From: Siphonodentalium dalli
Lineage: Eukaryota > Mollusca > Scaphopoda > Gadilida > Siphonodentaliidae
NCBI GenBank assembly: GCA_032622095.1
Contig: CP136061.1
Location: forward strand, 22,198,991-22,262,990
DNA length: 64,000 nucleotides
Reading direction: 5' to 3'
Shown piece by piece: positions 44,535 to 55,515 of this stretch. The notes beneath the pieces were generated by a model. That model ran no database searches. It was not told the origin of the DNA and saw only the letters and a list, made by a program, of their open reading frames with translations. The position numbers were made by a program, and so were the translations under genes. The first letter of the stretch is position 1. The number at the start of each line of letters is the position of its first letter.

Positions 44535-44721
44535 TCAGTAGTAAATCACGTATATTATTTCTGTGGAGTAGAAGTGTCCATCAGGTGATAGAACATCGCT
44601 TGGAATCCCCACCATTTTAGCACAGAATGCATTGCGCGTCATTGAAAGTTGATTACAAGATAGAGTTGTCTCGCTTCCGTCAAAGCTAGTGTAAGCTTTT
44701 ACGCTCGATCTCAGTGTCGGT
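44535..44721 (-). CDS. Candidate terminal exon, unknown protein
   Basis: On the minus strand a T-rich tract ending TTGTTGTTGTTAG is followed by a 61-codon frame to TGA. It contains SFDGSETTLSCNQLSMTRNA, then FCAKMVGIPSDVLSPDGHFY, and looks more like folded protein than AT-rich noise. The two cysteines would suit an extracellular domain. No upstream exon and no nearby AATAAA were found, so this may be a relic or chance. Confidence 0.22.
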
Positions 44722-44724
44722 CTA

Positions 44725-45215
44725 ACAACAACAACAAAAAAACAGAAAAAACTACAAAACCTCACCAAAAAAAAACAAAAAAACAAAAAAACATTGATAT
44801 ATTGATAATAGTTCACCAATAAAACATCGTATTAACATATTCGACATCTAACATATATATATATATATGGTTTGGAGCTTCCTCTAATGTTATAACATGT
44901 TGAATGTCTATGTTCTGGAGTGTTCCATGCATGTAGTGGCTTTTATTCGAATTGTTCCAAAGACCCCGACACCCTCAGCTGCAGTACGACAGTCAAGACA
45001 AGGGAAGGACAGTCTGTTGCTGATGGGATAAGGTTGCTGGGGATTGATATATAGTGACCGGCTATGAACCAGTCTATTAAACTTTAGTTAGGTGTAACGT
45101 CACATTAAGGGCGCGCTGTTGAACAGACGGAAGAGAAACTTCTACGTTTAGAGTATTACGTCATCAAATTAGTGTACTACGTCATCAAATTAGGGTACTA
45201 CTCTTTAGAAGATGA
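44725..45215. other. A-rich stretch, (TA)n and unassigned
   Basis: An A-rich run (about 44725-44795) and a TATATATATATATA run (about 44855-44869). A short tandem TACGTCATCAAATTAG repeat lies at about 45168-45200. Nothing coding. Confidence 0.4.
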
Positions 45216-45221
45216 AATATG

Positions 45222-45600
45222 CATAATCCGAATCAAGGCTCCTAAATTGGGCCTACTATTTCTTTGGCTTCGGTGGTAAAACATGTTTGCTTCGAGTAGA
45301 GTAACCCACCCATCAAAGCTCAGAATTATCAGATATCGATTTTTGAAATATGTTATTTTTCACCACCTGGAATATTTGGCGGCCTGGCAAATTTTCGTAT
45401 AATGCCGACCGACATACGCTCGATACCAAATTGCGTTGAACAAAATGTTTAGGTATTACACTTTTTGGCCAATGTTATACTATATAGTTGACAGTGGTTA
45501 TAATTATTGTTTTGGCAATTAATCGATTCTGATAGCTGAAGCGGAATTTCAAGAACTGTTGTTATGATATGGGGACCATTGAATCGGATTGCTTACCTTT
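45222..45600. mobile_element. AAGGTACTCAATCCGAT TIR family, copy 4 (inverted)
   Basis: It begins GCATAATCCGAATCAAGGCT, then TACTATTTCTTTGGCTTCGG and CCCACCCATCAAAGCTCAGA, which is the reverse of the right half of copies 2 and 3. It ends CGGATTGCTTACCTTTAAAG. Confidence 0.55.
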
Positions 45601-45774
45601 AAAGTACACATTGTGCTTATATCTGGTAAATCGCGAAAGACGAAAATCTCGCCATTGTCCATGCATTGTCGTATTCAGTAGTCATAATCGAGAGTTGCGA
45701 ACCCCCTCCCCCCGCCTCATATTGTACTATTAAACACGTTATTTCGTCCTGGATTTACATACCAAGAGAATTAA

Positions 45775-45962
45775 CGGCGAAGGACAAATTGGCCCTTGCC
45801 TCAAATGAACCAACCGTCCACGTGGTGAAACCTCCATGAACCGCGTCGCAGCTTGTGGGTTAAACCAATACTAACCACAATGACGGCCCGTAATTAACGA
45901 TTAACACAACAAGATAGTTAACGGCGAAGGACATGCGATAAAATGGTCCTTGTCTCAAATGA
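45775..45962. repeat. Direct repeat of TTAACGGCGAAGGACA
   Basis: TTAACGGCGAAGGACA with CCTTG(C/T)CTCAAATGAA occurs at about 45780-45810 and 45918-45962. CGCGTCGCAGCT...GGTTAAACCAAT(A/G)CTAACC at 45840-45885 recurs at 46898-46947, after the SINE-containing insert. Confidence 0.6.
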
Positions 45963-45984
45963 ATCCATTTAATAGAAAGGGTTA

Positions 45985-46268
45985 TTTTGTTTATTTATTA
46001 TTTATTTATTTGTGTTTAACGTCGGTTTCAGTAACCATGGTTATCTCACGACGTTGCCAGTGTTATTGGTGGAGGGAAAGTCCGTGCACTAAGGTAAATC
46101 ATGCAGTGATTCCATTGGCTGGAAGATTGACCTATTGTGCCCGGCGAAACCTGGACCATCGGCGAGTAATTGGCAACTCCCCCATATAGAGATATGGGGT
46201 ACAAATTCAGCGATAGCTCCACCGAGAATTGAACGCATAACGCCAACGTCGTGAAACATGGCATGGTA
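45985..46268 (-). mobile_element. SINE with CGACGTTAAACAC tail
   Basis: On the minus strand it has GCGTTCAATTCTCGGTGGAG (B-box-like), then GGGGGAGTTGCCAATTACTC, GCACAATAGGTCAATC and TTCCAGCCAATGG. It ends in ACCGACGTTAAACACAAATA and AAATAAATAA repeats. The middle and tail match 47718-47938, and the head matches 47331-47460. Confidence 0.7.
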
Positions 46269-46279
46269 GCTATCAGCAG

Positions 46280-46870
46280 GGTTAGCGATGCCCTTGCCAA
46301 ATTTGCCAATGGCAAAAATAATTCACATTTGGCAAAAAATATTTTCATTTGGCAAAAGTTTTGGCAAGTCACTTTTTAATTCCTCAAGAAAGTTGAAAAA
46401 TATTGATCAATCAATATCATTCATTTCAGGAAACTCTTACAACATAATTATATTAGTGGTCTTTTATAAGGTTTAGTAAAGGTTCACCTCTATATATTAA
46501 GATAGTTAATCTCATAGCATTAGTACCGATGGTTGGAGGGTTTACTAGTATTTAGTGTGGTGGTAGTGTTTACATAGATAATTATCCTGTGATGTGCCCT
46601 TCTGGTGAAGCAACCCTTCTGCCATTGTATTGCCCGGAGATTGGCTTATTGTTAGATGATAAACCACAATAGAGATGCGAGTATAATTAATTATTAACTA
46701 ACTGCTTTCCTATCGATATCAAAAGTCGTTCAAACCGCGAGTGTCGAAACATAAGACATAAGGTTGCAGAAAATGATACTATCAGGGACAGCATCTGGCA
46801 AATGCTAAAATAATTTGGCAAAAATATTTTTATTTGGCAAATTATTTGATCCAGCGCGGACCCTGCCTAT
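46280..46870. mobile_element. Possible hAT-like element with TTTGGCAAA termini
   Basis: CAGGGTTAGCG at the left and CGCGGACCCTG at the right are near-inverted. Both ends carry series of ATTTGGCAAAA words. No clean target duplication was seen, so this is tentative. Confidence 0.35.
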
Positions 46871-46949
46871 ATATCAGTAAAGTACATCGGGGTTAAACGC
46901 GTCGCAGCTCGAGGGTTAAACTGGGTTAAACCAATGCTAACCACAATGA

Positions 46950-47330
46950 CATTTAATTTTAAAGAAGACCAGTGAGACGACTGACGATAGATATATCAGA
47001 TATGCGAACCGAATAAGCAACGTGAATAGAGGTAAGATAATGACTGCGCGCGCACACAATGTAACTTCTGTTTACCTAGTCTTAACGCCCACGACACAGA
47101 TTTGTGTTGTAAAATTAATTCTATAGACACACCGACGACAATCCTTCGTTATACATATGCGTTCAGTCGTCCACGTGGGCCTGATTTGGGTTAATTTATT
47201 TATATATAGTCCCATTTACCCTGGAGGTATACATTACATATATTTGTGTATGCGCACATGCGCATCTGCACATAAATTTAAGTTACGATATATATTTATT
47301 GTTGACGAAACAGTGTTCTTTAACCCTTTC
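46950..47330. other. Unassigned stretch
   Basis: No gene or repeat recognised between the direct repeat and the SINE head. Confidence 0.3.
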
Positions 47331-47585
47331 TAATGGGGCCTCGGTCGGTCAGCCGGTAATGTGGTCTGGTCCAGACCGACTCGCTCTCCAGCGTTGGCGA
47401 TATGGGTTCAATTCCCAGTGGAGCCATCGCTGAATTTGTATCTCATATCGCTATCCAAACTCCATGCAGCGCCCTCTACATTACCACTGCGATAGAACAC
47501 TGCCGCGGAAGGATGGTACTTTGCGGACCGATACATATATTTGTACGTATCGTCGGAACTATATTTAGTAATCTATTATCTTATT
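47331..47585 (+). mobile_element. tRNA-derived SINE with full head
   Basis: The head has an A-box-like GGTCGGTCAGCCGG and a B box GGGTTCAATTCCC (47404-47416), spaced as in a tRNA-derived promoter. The body runs GCAGCGCCCTCT, CACTGCGATAGAACACTG and CTTTGCGGACCGATACATAT, ending CGGAACTATATTTAG. The minus-strand fragment at 20717-20812 shares this body. Confidence 0.7.
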
Positions 47586-47717
47586 TTGACGACCAAAAGT
47601 TAGCATTTATGGTCATTATTTTGGTATTGACAAGAATAATATGAACTGAGCCAGATATATAGGCAATTTTAATCCTAAAACATTAGAACTAAGAACATGT
47701 AAGAAATCCTTACCACA

Positions 47718-47938
47718 TGTCCTTGTGGCGGTGGTATCTCAGCGGAGCGATGAGAGATAACTCTGCCTGGAGTTTGATCGCTATCTGGGGGAGTTGCCAA
47801 TTACTCGCCGATGATCCGGGTTCGCCGGTACAATGGGTCATTCTTCCAGCCAATGGAAATCACTGCTACATTTACCTCAGTGCACGGCTGCTGCTGAAAG
47901 CGACGTTAAACACCAATAAACAAATAATAAATAAAAAT
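47718..47938 (+). mobile_element. SINE with CGACGTTAAACACC tail
   Basis: GGGGGAGTTGCCAATTACTC, GCCGATGATCCGGGTTCGCC, TCTTCCAGCCAATGG and GCGACGTTAAACACCAATAA followed by AACAAATAATAAATAAA. It is the second copy of the SINE at 45985-46268, in the opposite orientation and with a different 5' part. Confidence 0.7.
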
Positions 47939-47939
47939 A

Positions 47940-48305
47940 TAACATTATATAATTCATTATATTTACATACTAAGTGTGATTATCACAAAATCCAGCATTC
48001 TGATTGGTCGGCGCCCACGTGGCTAGTTGCAATTATTTCTCGGTGAACGCGCAACAGTTCATAACTGCAGCCTCATAATTACATCGACGCGTCATAGGTT
48101 TTGGAAAGAACAACGCGTAATGTTTTGGGCGCATTTGGACTCGCGCAGGATTGACTTAATAAATCATCGGGTTTCAATATAAAGAGAAATTGTTCCTGTT
48201 AACTTTTGCCAAGGGTGCTATGGGATATTTTGGGCTGGTTTTGTCACGATACACTTTTCGATTTAAATACATTTACAAAAGTGGCTTTTTCGCTAAATGT
48301 ATATA
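47940..48305. other. Unassigned stretch
   Basis: Nothing recognised before the hairpin at 48309. Confidence 0.3.
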
Positions 48306-48308
48306 AAT

Positions 48309-48460
48309 ATAAGGATTAACTGTCATGTGGACTGTTTCTATGGAGATGTAACCGTGAGGTAAGTGGTCATAACTTGTATGTAAAATTTTACACAAGTTAT
48401 GACCACTTACCTCACGGTTACATCTCCATAAAAACAGTCCACATGGCAGTTAATCCTTAT
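48309..48460. repeat. Near-perfect hairpin, 69-bp arms, 14-base loop
   Basis: The left arm (48309-48377) starts ATAAGGATTAACTG and the right arm (48392-48460) is its inverse with two mismatches in 69. It includes GTGAGGTAAGTGGTCATAAC. If transcribed it would form a long hairpin RNA; it may equally be a young MITE. Confidence 0.85.
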
Positions 48461-49195
48461 TTGAAGCTGTAATTTGTCTTAGAAATGATTTTGGAAAAAA
48501 ATTGCATGACATCAGAAAAAAATCTGCATTCCGGGCTCGGGGACACCCACCCACCCACCCGGTCCTTGTATCCTGTAATTTTTTTCGACCCCCCCCCCCC
48601 CCATGGATTAGAAGGTTTATTTAGGCTCATACAGGGCGTGTTTGTCATATACATGTATTCTTTTATTTAATTAGTTCCAGTTTCATGATTGAAGCGAACG
48701 TCATGTACGTCATTTTACGTCAACGAGATGCGTATGGAACGTACGTTTCATACGGATTTGTAAACATGGAACAGCAATAACAATGTACTTCTAGGAACAA
48801 GTGGATGCTAATGTGGACTTACACTTATGCCAATGATGGTGATTGCAAATCTGATCGCGTGCTTGAATGTAAATGTTACGTGCACATAGCGTGACCATGT
48901 TACGTCTCGATACCTGTTATGTAAAATAGGTCATGAGAATAAAGGATTGGATTGTGTTACATTGAGGAGTATGAGCCGCTGTAATCTAAAGAAGTCGGGA
49001 TGAATAATTCCCGGTCAATTCATTCAAGTATTCATGAGTACATGACATTATCGTAGCTTGGGGTCGTGTCACATTCCTGTATACATAACACAGCACGTAT
49101 TAGCATAAACACCGCGTAAGGCGGTGTGCAACACAAAACAATAATAAGTAACATGACAACATTGATGCAGTTAGTTACTTGAGTATAGATAGGTC
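48461..49195. other. Unassigned; poly-C at ~48590
   Basis: A run of 14 C with flanking GACCC lies near 48590-48602. No other feature supported. Confidence 0.3.
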
Positions 49196-49196
49196 A

Positions 49197-49602
49197 AAGG
49201 TACTCAATCCGATCAGACGTTCCCCATACCATCAAGATACAACAACAACAACAACAACAACAGTAACAGCAGCAGCTCTTCAAAATACGCTTTAGTTATC
49301 AGATGCTCAACAAAATATGGCCGTATTATCACTAAAGTATCACGAAACTTGACCGTATTACCACTTGATGTTACAGTTATCCATCTTCATCCGAAATTTT
49401 GTCCGAGACCCTCCGTTTGACCACGTGTTTCTGGGCCACATATTATTACACATCTCGAGAAATTACAAACTTCAAAAATCGACATCTGATAACTCTGAGC
49501 TTTGATGGGTGGGTTCCTCGACTCGAATCAAATATTTTTTACCCCCTGAAGCCAAAGAAATAATAATTTAGGAGCGTCTGATCGGATTGAGTACCTTTTA
49601 AA
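49197..49602. mobile_element. AAGGTACTCAATCCGAT TIR family, copy 5
   Basis: Termini AAGGTACTCAATCCGATCAG and CTGATCGGATTGAGTACCTT are perfect inverted repeats over 20 bp. The right half has TTGATGGGTGGGTTCCTCGA and GAAGCCAAAGAAATAATAAT. A (CAA)n run lies at about 49243-49262. This is the best-preserved pair of termini in the family. Confidence 0.75.
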
Positions 49603-49862
49603 CTTTAGAATGTATTACGAGTGTGTGTGCACGCACCTCTACACTATATCATCATCACGTATCGCGTCTTTAGTTACAACGTCAATGACACGTGACATAT
49701 TTGAATCTTTTCCCTTGGGTTTTAACCGACTTTACGCTGGGTAATCATGCACTTGAATGCGGGTTGGTGTCACATCACGTTCGCTGTAGTTTCAAGATTC
49801 TTTATTGTTGTTCTAATTAAATGTGTAATATACGAGCAGATCATATATAATCAACAGTAGTT

Positions 49863-50265
49863 ACGTCCCGTTCTCGGTAGTTATACGTCCCGTTCTCGGT
49901 AGTTATACGTCCCGTTCTCGGTAGTTATACGTCCCGTTCTCGGTAGTTACGTCCCGTTCTCGGTAGTTATACGTCCCGTTCTCGGTAGTTACGTCCCGTT
50001 CTCGGTAGTTACGTCCCGTTCTCGGTAGTTATACGTCCCGTTCTCGGTAGTTATACGTCCAGTTCTCGGTAGTTATACGTCCCGTTCTCGGTAGTTACGT
50101 CCCGTTCTCGGTAGTTATACGTCCCGTTCTCGGTAGTTACGTCCCGTTCTCGGTAGTTACGTCCCGTTCTCGGTAGTTATACGTCCCGTTCTCGGTAGTT
50201 ATACGTCCCGTTCTCGGTAGTTATACGTCCCGTTCTCGGTAGTTATACGTCCCGTTTTCGGTGTG
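49863..50265. repeat. 20/22-bp minisatellite x ~19
   Basis: Units are CGTCCCGTTCTCGGTAGTTA with or without an added TA, in an irregular order of 22- and 20-bp forms. One unit has CCA for CCC, and the last has TTTTCGG. Confidence 0.92.
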
Positions 50266-50269
50266 AATT

Positions 50270-51200
50270 TTTTAAACGCTGCCTATAATTTCAGCACAAA
50301 ATGGAGCATATTGCAAATTAATTCTATTAGTTCTCCATGTTATCAAACAGACCAGATATCGAGTCATAGTGTTATCGCTAACAGTGGAGAGTATATGCCT
50401 TGTTGTTATTGGCCTTTATCTTTTCGAGCACATTGGGCGCTTCCAAATCACTACTACACTGTAAATACGAATTGACGTTATATGCGTTTATTAGACATTC
50501 ATGTGTGTATAAGATGTTTAGAACTTAAACGGATTGTTTAATATTTCAATGCATTTTGCGTTCGTGTTTATTTTCTGGTGTATATTAATTAAGTGTTTAA
50601 CTAGCTGCACCATATGTCCAATCACAAATGTTTGTATCAATTGTCTTAACTCCCAATTTAGAAGAAAAACGTACACAAATGCAATCCGTACACGTGATTG
50701 AACGCGTAAGCATTTTTCCACCGGTTGTTAGATCGCCTGCTGGTGGATTATAATACTAACTTAGTGCCCCAGTTCAGTACATCATGCATGTAGATTAAGG
50801 TCTGCCTGTTATAGGGATATAGTTCACTAAACTTAGTAAAGTACATAAAATATATCTAATATTTCAAATGAGTTAAATATGCGTGGAATTAGGATCAATG
50901 GTTGCAGTTATATTCTGTATCTGATCATGTTCCACAACGATGGAAAATCTCGACCTGTTACAGGACCTAAACCTAAACGAGGCGTTTATTCAATGTGCAA
51001 TAAAATAGCCATATTGGCGTTTAAGCGATATCACGGAAAGGCCATTATGTAGTTGGAAACAAAGCCTGCATCGTGTTACTTGGTGAATACATTATGTAAT
51101 ATGTCCAGACATCTAACCATGGGCTGTGTATATGATTACCAGATGGGGTTTATTCAGGGTGTTATAGAAACAGCAGGGCATCACAAATTCACAGGCATAG
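50270..51200. other. Unassigned stretch
   Basis: No gene or repeat recognised. It lies directly upstream of the candidate exon at 51201 and could hold an intron or earlier exons. Confidence 0.3.
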
Positions 51201-51271
51201 CTTGAGAGACGAACATTCGGAAGGCAATTGATTTATGAAGAACTACCACAGATGGAAATCACAGATATGAG
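51201..51271 (+). CDS. Candidate penultimate exon of an unknown gene
   Basis: The frame reads LERRTFGRQLIYEELPQMEI then TDM and ends AG in phase 2 at ATGAG|GTACGT, a strong donor. It is open from the CTT after TAG at 51198-51200, where an acceptor (CATAG|CTTGAG) would restore continuity. Joining to the acceptor at 51777 keeps the frame. The YEEL motif would suit a cytoplasmic tail, but this is speculation. The family is unknown. Confidence 0.35.
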
Positions 51272-51777
51272 GTACGTTCTGTTGTTATCAATTTAATTTC
51301 AACATTTTATAATTTTACAACTGCGACACTTTGTATACGTTCAATTAACCGAGTACCGATATATACTATGTATTTTATGTAATAAAAGTAATCATAGCCG
51401 TAAGGACCGCGGGCTGTGGGAGCTGCAGCCCCCCCCCCCCCCCACGTGTTGAAAGCTACAAATTCGGACAATTTTCGGTAAAATTTGGACAATTTTCGGG
51501 CAAATTTAATGATATTTCAGGGGGAAATTGTGGCAGTATATTTTACATTATGCCAAAATTATAGCTATATATGATTAATTTGAATGTTTTTGAAAGTAAG
51601 ACACATGTGGTCATCGATGACTTTATTCGAGGATACACGTTTTATTTGTCCATAAGCACTACAACCGGCTTGTTCAGTAATTCCTTATCACTCTTCGTCG
51701 GCATCGACACACGCATGTACGCACATGTATACATAGTATTTCAATTTTATTAACAATTATTTATATTTCTTTTCTAG

Positions 51778-51934
51778 ATATAAGTTCGATCGAACCAGAA
51801 AGAATATCAAGAACTATCGACAGGACACTTCGGAGTGGTGTAAAAATCAAAAGTGTTGTGACCGGTCTCCCACGCATGAATCGGAAGTGATCGGGAATTT
51901 ACAGAAAAATCACCCACAAGCTAATGCTGGATGA
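51778..51934 (+). CDS. Candidate terminal exon of the same unknown gene
   Basis: The acceptor TATTTCTTTTCTAG|ATAT has a good polypyrimidine tract. One base completes the phase-2 codon, then 51 codons follow: YKFDRTRKNIKNYRQDTSEW, CKNQKCCDR ... NHPQANAG, then TGA. The peptide is hydrophilic and charged, with three cysteines close together. AATAAA follows the stop by about 50 bases. A 506-bp GT-AG intron in matching phase and a nearby polyadenylation signal make this the most gene-like non-transposon sequence in the window, but no homologue is recognised. Confidence 0.35.
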
Positions 51935-51985
51935 AATGTGACGATAAACGCTGAATCTCAAAGGCTGTGCATACATATGGATATT

Positions 51986-51991
51986 AATAAA
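51986..51991 (+). promoter_or_regulatory. Possible polyadenylation signal AATAAA
   Basis: AATAAA about 50 bases after the TGA at 51932-51934. The hexamer is frequent in AT-rich DNA, so the weight comes from its place after the candidate exon. Confidence 0.3.
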
Positions 51992-53262
51992 TGCACAACT
52001 GACAGCTGTACTGGAGCCACTGGAAGCAAGAAATAAGTACGAAAGTTTAGTTAAAATGCTACATCTATCAGGAACAGTATTTCGCTGTGCGTTCGTTGTG
52101 TCGGTGTCATTCTGTACATCTGGACGTTACTGTATGATATAACACGACGGAAATACATGTGCAGCTTCCTCAAGGTCATCATACAGTAACTACACGTGAT
52201 ATCTTTACCCCAAAACATATGTGAATTTGGTACTCACAAGAGTGTTGTGATTGTGAAATTTGGGGATATACTCCGACATTATTAATAGTGAGTCGATGTC
52301 ATACGCATGTATTGTTCTAAAAAGGAAAAATATTCTCGGACCTAATTCGTTGAAGAAATAGCAAAAAAATAGTTTATTCCTCTTTTAGACTCATTGTTAT
52401 ATCGGACTGTGACTGGATCTTATTTTAAAACATAACATGTTGGAAATTATAACCCATCTTGTTAACCTAAGATTATTTTTTTATTTTTGCCAAATGTGAT
52501 AACATTGCGTAAGTGCATCTTTTTAGTGCTTTGTTGTCAGATTCGTAATGCACATTTTCAAATGTTCCCTTATTTTTCATGTCTATCGCCATTGCTGCTA
52601 TGTTCGTTGTCATACTATGTTGAAATGAATAAACACATTCCATTTTATAAACATATTTCGTCTTATAAACGTGTCCATGTGTGTGTAAAGTGGAACAACC
52701 CCATAAACGCCCGGATGTGTTTTTAACCTAAACACATCAACACATCAGCTAAACACATTATTATGTTTATAACTTAAATGGCATGTTATTATAATGCGTT
52801 TATTTCCAAAACATTATATGTGTTTAATGACACAAACGTGGTGTTTAGGTAATAAACACATCAATATGTTTGGAAACTAAACGCCATGTTAACACTATGT
52901 GTTTATTCCTTAAACACATTAGTTTATTTTCTAAATATATTTGACATCTATTCATTAAAAACGTGACGTTTATATAATAAACATTCCATTTAGAAAATAA
53001 ATGCGTTGACGCGTGTGAAAACTGTAACGGTATTGCGTTTAAGATTGTGTTGAGATCCTAAACACCTATTTTTACAGTGTACCCACTTAGACATGCATGT
53101 TGATATTTATTATTTGATTGACTGAGTTCAATAAAATTATATTCACATAGCAAGCTGCCTTGGTGACCTAAAACATTGCCAACGTCTTTGCAATTTTCCA
53201 GCTGTTCAGTTTTACCATATGAGTAATAGGGTAAGAAGAAACACTCATATTGAACTTATTAA
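51992..53262. other. Unassigned; TAAACAC-rich stretch 52725-53065
   Basis: Within 52725-53065 TAAACACAT, TGTTTAT and AATAAACACATCAATATG recur many times in both orientations, without a fixed period. GTTACTGTATGAT/ATCATACAGTAAC (about 52130, 52178) is a short inverted pair. No gene recognised. Confidence 0.4.
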
Positions 53263-53264
53263 AA

Positions 53265-53415
53265 AAAAAACCCACAAATAAGCCCATATCGGTATTATTT
53301 GTATCTGAATTACGCTCTATATGAACCTAAAATGCGCTTTTAAAACTGTCCAAATATGGGACGAGTTGCATACGAAATAAGCCCATATTGGCATTATTTA
53401 ATCTATCTTGTTCCA
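53265..53415. repeat. Direct repeat AAATAAGCCCATAT
   Basis: AAATAAGCCCATAT(C/T)GG(T/C)ATTATTT occurs at about 53276-53300 and 53377-53400, close to the left end of the 29-bp array. Confidence 0.6.
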
Positions 53416-53529
53416 TCGACACGACTTTCAAGATTCACGCTCTTCATAATGTTTCCAATGCGGCCAGCGACATTCAACGGAATAACTGGTATACGCTCAC
53501 TATGGGGGCTTATTTAAGAATATAATCAG

Positions 53530-55515
53530 TCCAATATAAACCTATGTGAATATTTAGGTCCTATATAAACATATGTGAATATTTAGGTCCAATATAAACC
53601 TATGTGAATATTTAGGTCCAATATAAACCTATGTGAATATTTAGGTCCAATATAAACCTATGTGAATATTTAGGTCCAATATAAACATATGTGAATATTT
53701 AGGTTCAATATAAACATATGTGAATATTTAGGTCCTATATAAACATATGTGAATATTTAAGTACAATATAAACCTATGTGATTATTTAGGTCCTATATAA
53801 ACCTATGTGAATATTTAGGTCCTATATAAACCTATGTGATTATTTAGGTCCAATATAAACTTATGTGAATATTTAGGTCCTATATAAACCTATGTGATTA
53901 TTTAGGTCCAATATAAACCTATGTGAATATTTAGGTCCAATATAAACATATGTGAAGTTTTAGATCCTATATAAACCTATGTGATTATTTAGGTCCAATA
54001 TAAACCTATGTGAATATTTAGGTCCAATATAAACCTATGTGATTATTTAGGTCCAATATAAACATATGTGAATATTTAGGTCCTATATAAATCTATGTGA
54101 TTATTTAGGTCCAATATAAACTTATGTGAATATTTAGGTCCTATATAAACCTATGTGAATATTTAGGTCCTATATAAACCTATGTGATTATTTAGGTCCA
54201 ATATAAACTTATGTGAATATTTAGGTCCTATATAAACATATGTGATTATTTAGGTCCAATATAAACCTATGTGAATATTTAGGTCCAATATAAACATATG
54301 TGAATATTTAGGTCCTATATAAACCTATGTGATTATTTAGGTCCTATATAAACCTATGTGATTATTTAGGTCCAATATAAACCTATGTGAATATTTAGGT
54401 CCAATATAAACATATGTGAATATTTAGGTCCTATATAAACCTATGTGATTATTTAGGTCCAATATAAACCTATGTGATTATTTAGGTCCAATATAAACTT
54501 ATGTGAATATTTAGGTCCTATATAAACTTATGTGAATATTTAGGTCCTATATAAACCTATGTGATTATTTAGGTCCAATATAAACTTATGTGAATATTTA
54601 GGTCCTATATAAACCTATGTGAATATTTAGGTCCTATATAAACCTATGTGATTATTTAGGTCCAATATAAACCTATGTGAATATTTAGGTCCAATATAAA
54701 CATATGTGAATATTTAGGTCCTATATAAACCTATGTGATTATTTAGGTCCAATATAAACCTATGTGAATATTTAGGTCCTATATAAACCTATGTAAAATT
54801 ATTTAGGTCCAATATAAACTTATGTGAATATTTAGGTCCTATATAAACCTATGTGATTATTTAGGTCCTATATAAACCTATGTGAATATTTAGGTCCTAT
54901 ATAAACCTATGTGAATATTTAGGTCCAATATAAACCTATGTGAATATTTAGGTCCTATATAAACCTATGTGATTATTTAGGTCCAATAAAAACTTATGTG
55001 AATATTTAGGTCCTATATAAACCTGTGAATATTTAGGTCCAATATAAACTTATGTGAATATTTAGGTCCTATATAAACCTATGTGATTATTTAGGTCCAA
55101 TATAAACCTATGTGAATATTTAGGTCCTATATAAACCTATGTGATTATTTAGGTCCAATATAAACTTATGTGAATATTTAGGTCCTATATAAACCTATGT
55201 GATTATTTAGGTCCAATATAAACCTATGTGAATATTTAGGTCCTATATAAACCTATGTGATTATTTAGGTCCAATATAAACTTATGTGAATATTTAGGTC
55301 CTATATAAACCTATGTGATTATTTAGGTCCAATATAAACATATGTGAATATTTAGGTCCAATATAAACCTATGTGATTATTTAGGTCCAATATAAACCTA
55401 TGTGAACATTTAGGTCCAATATAAACCTATGTGAATATTTAGGTCCAATATAAACCTATGTGAATATTTAGGTCCAATATAAACCTATGTGAATATTTAG
55501 GTCCTATGTGAACTT
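53530..55515. repeat. 29-bp minisatellite, ~2 kb, ~68 units
   Basis: The unit is AATATTTAGGTCCAATATAA plus ACCTATGTG. Three two-state positions vary: GTCC(A/T)ATATAA, AAAC(C/T/A)TATG and GTGA(A/T)TATTT. The forms are not random: GTCCTATATAAACC..GATT often alternates with GTCCAATATAAACTT..GAAT. This gives a frequent 58-bp dimer and longer ordered blocks, especially from about 54,100 to 55,320. Confidence 0.95.
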
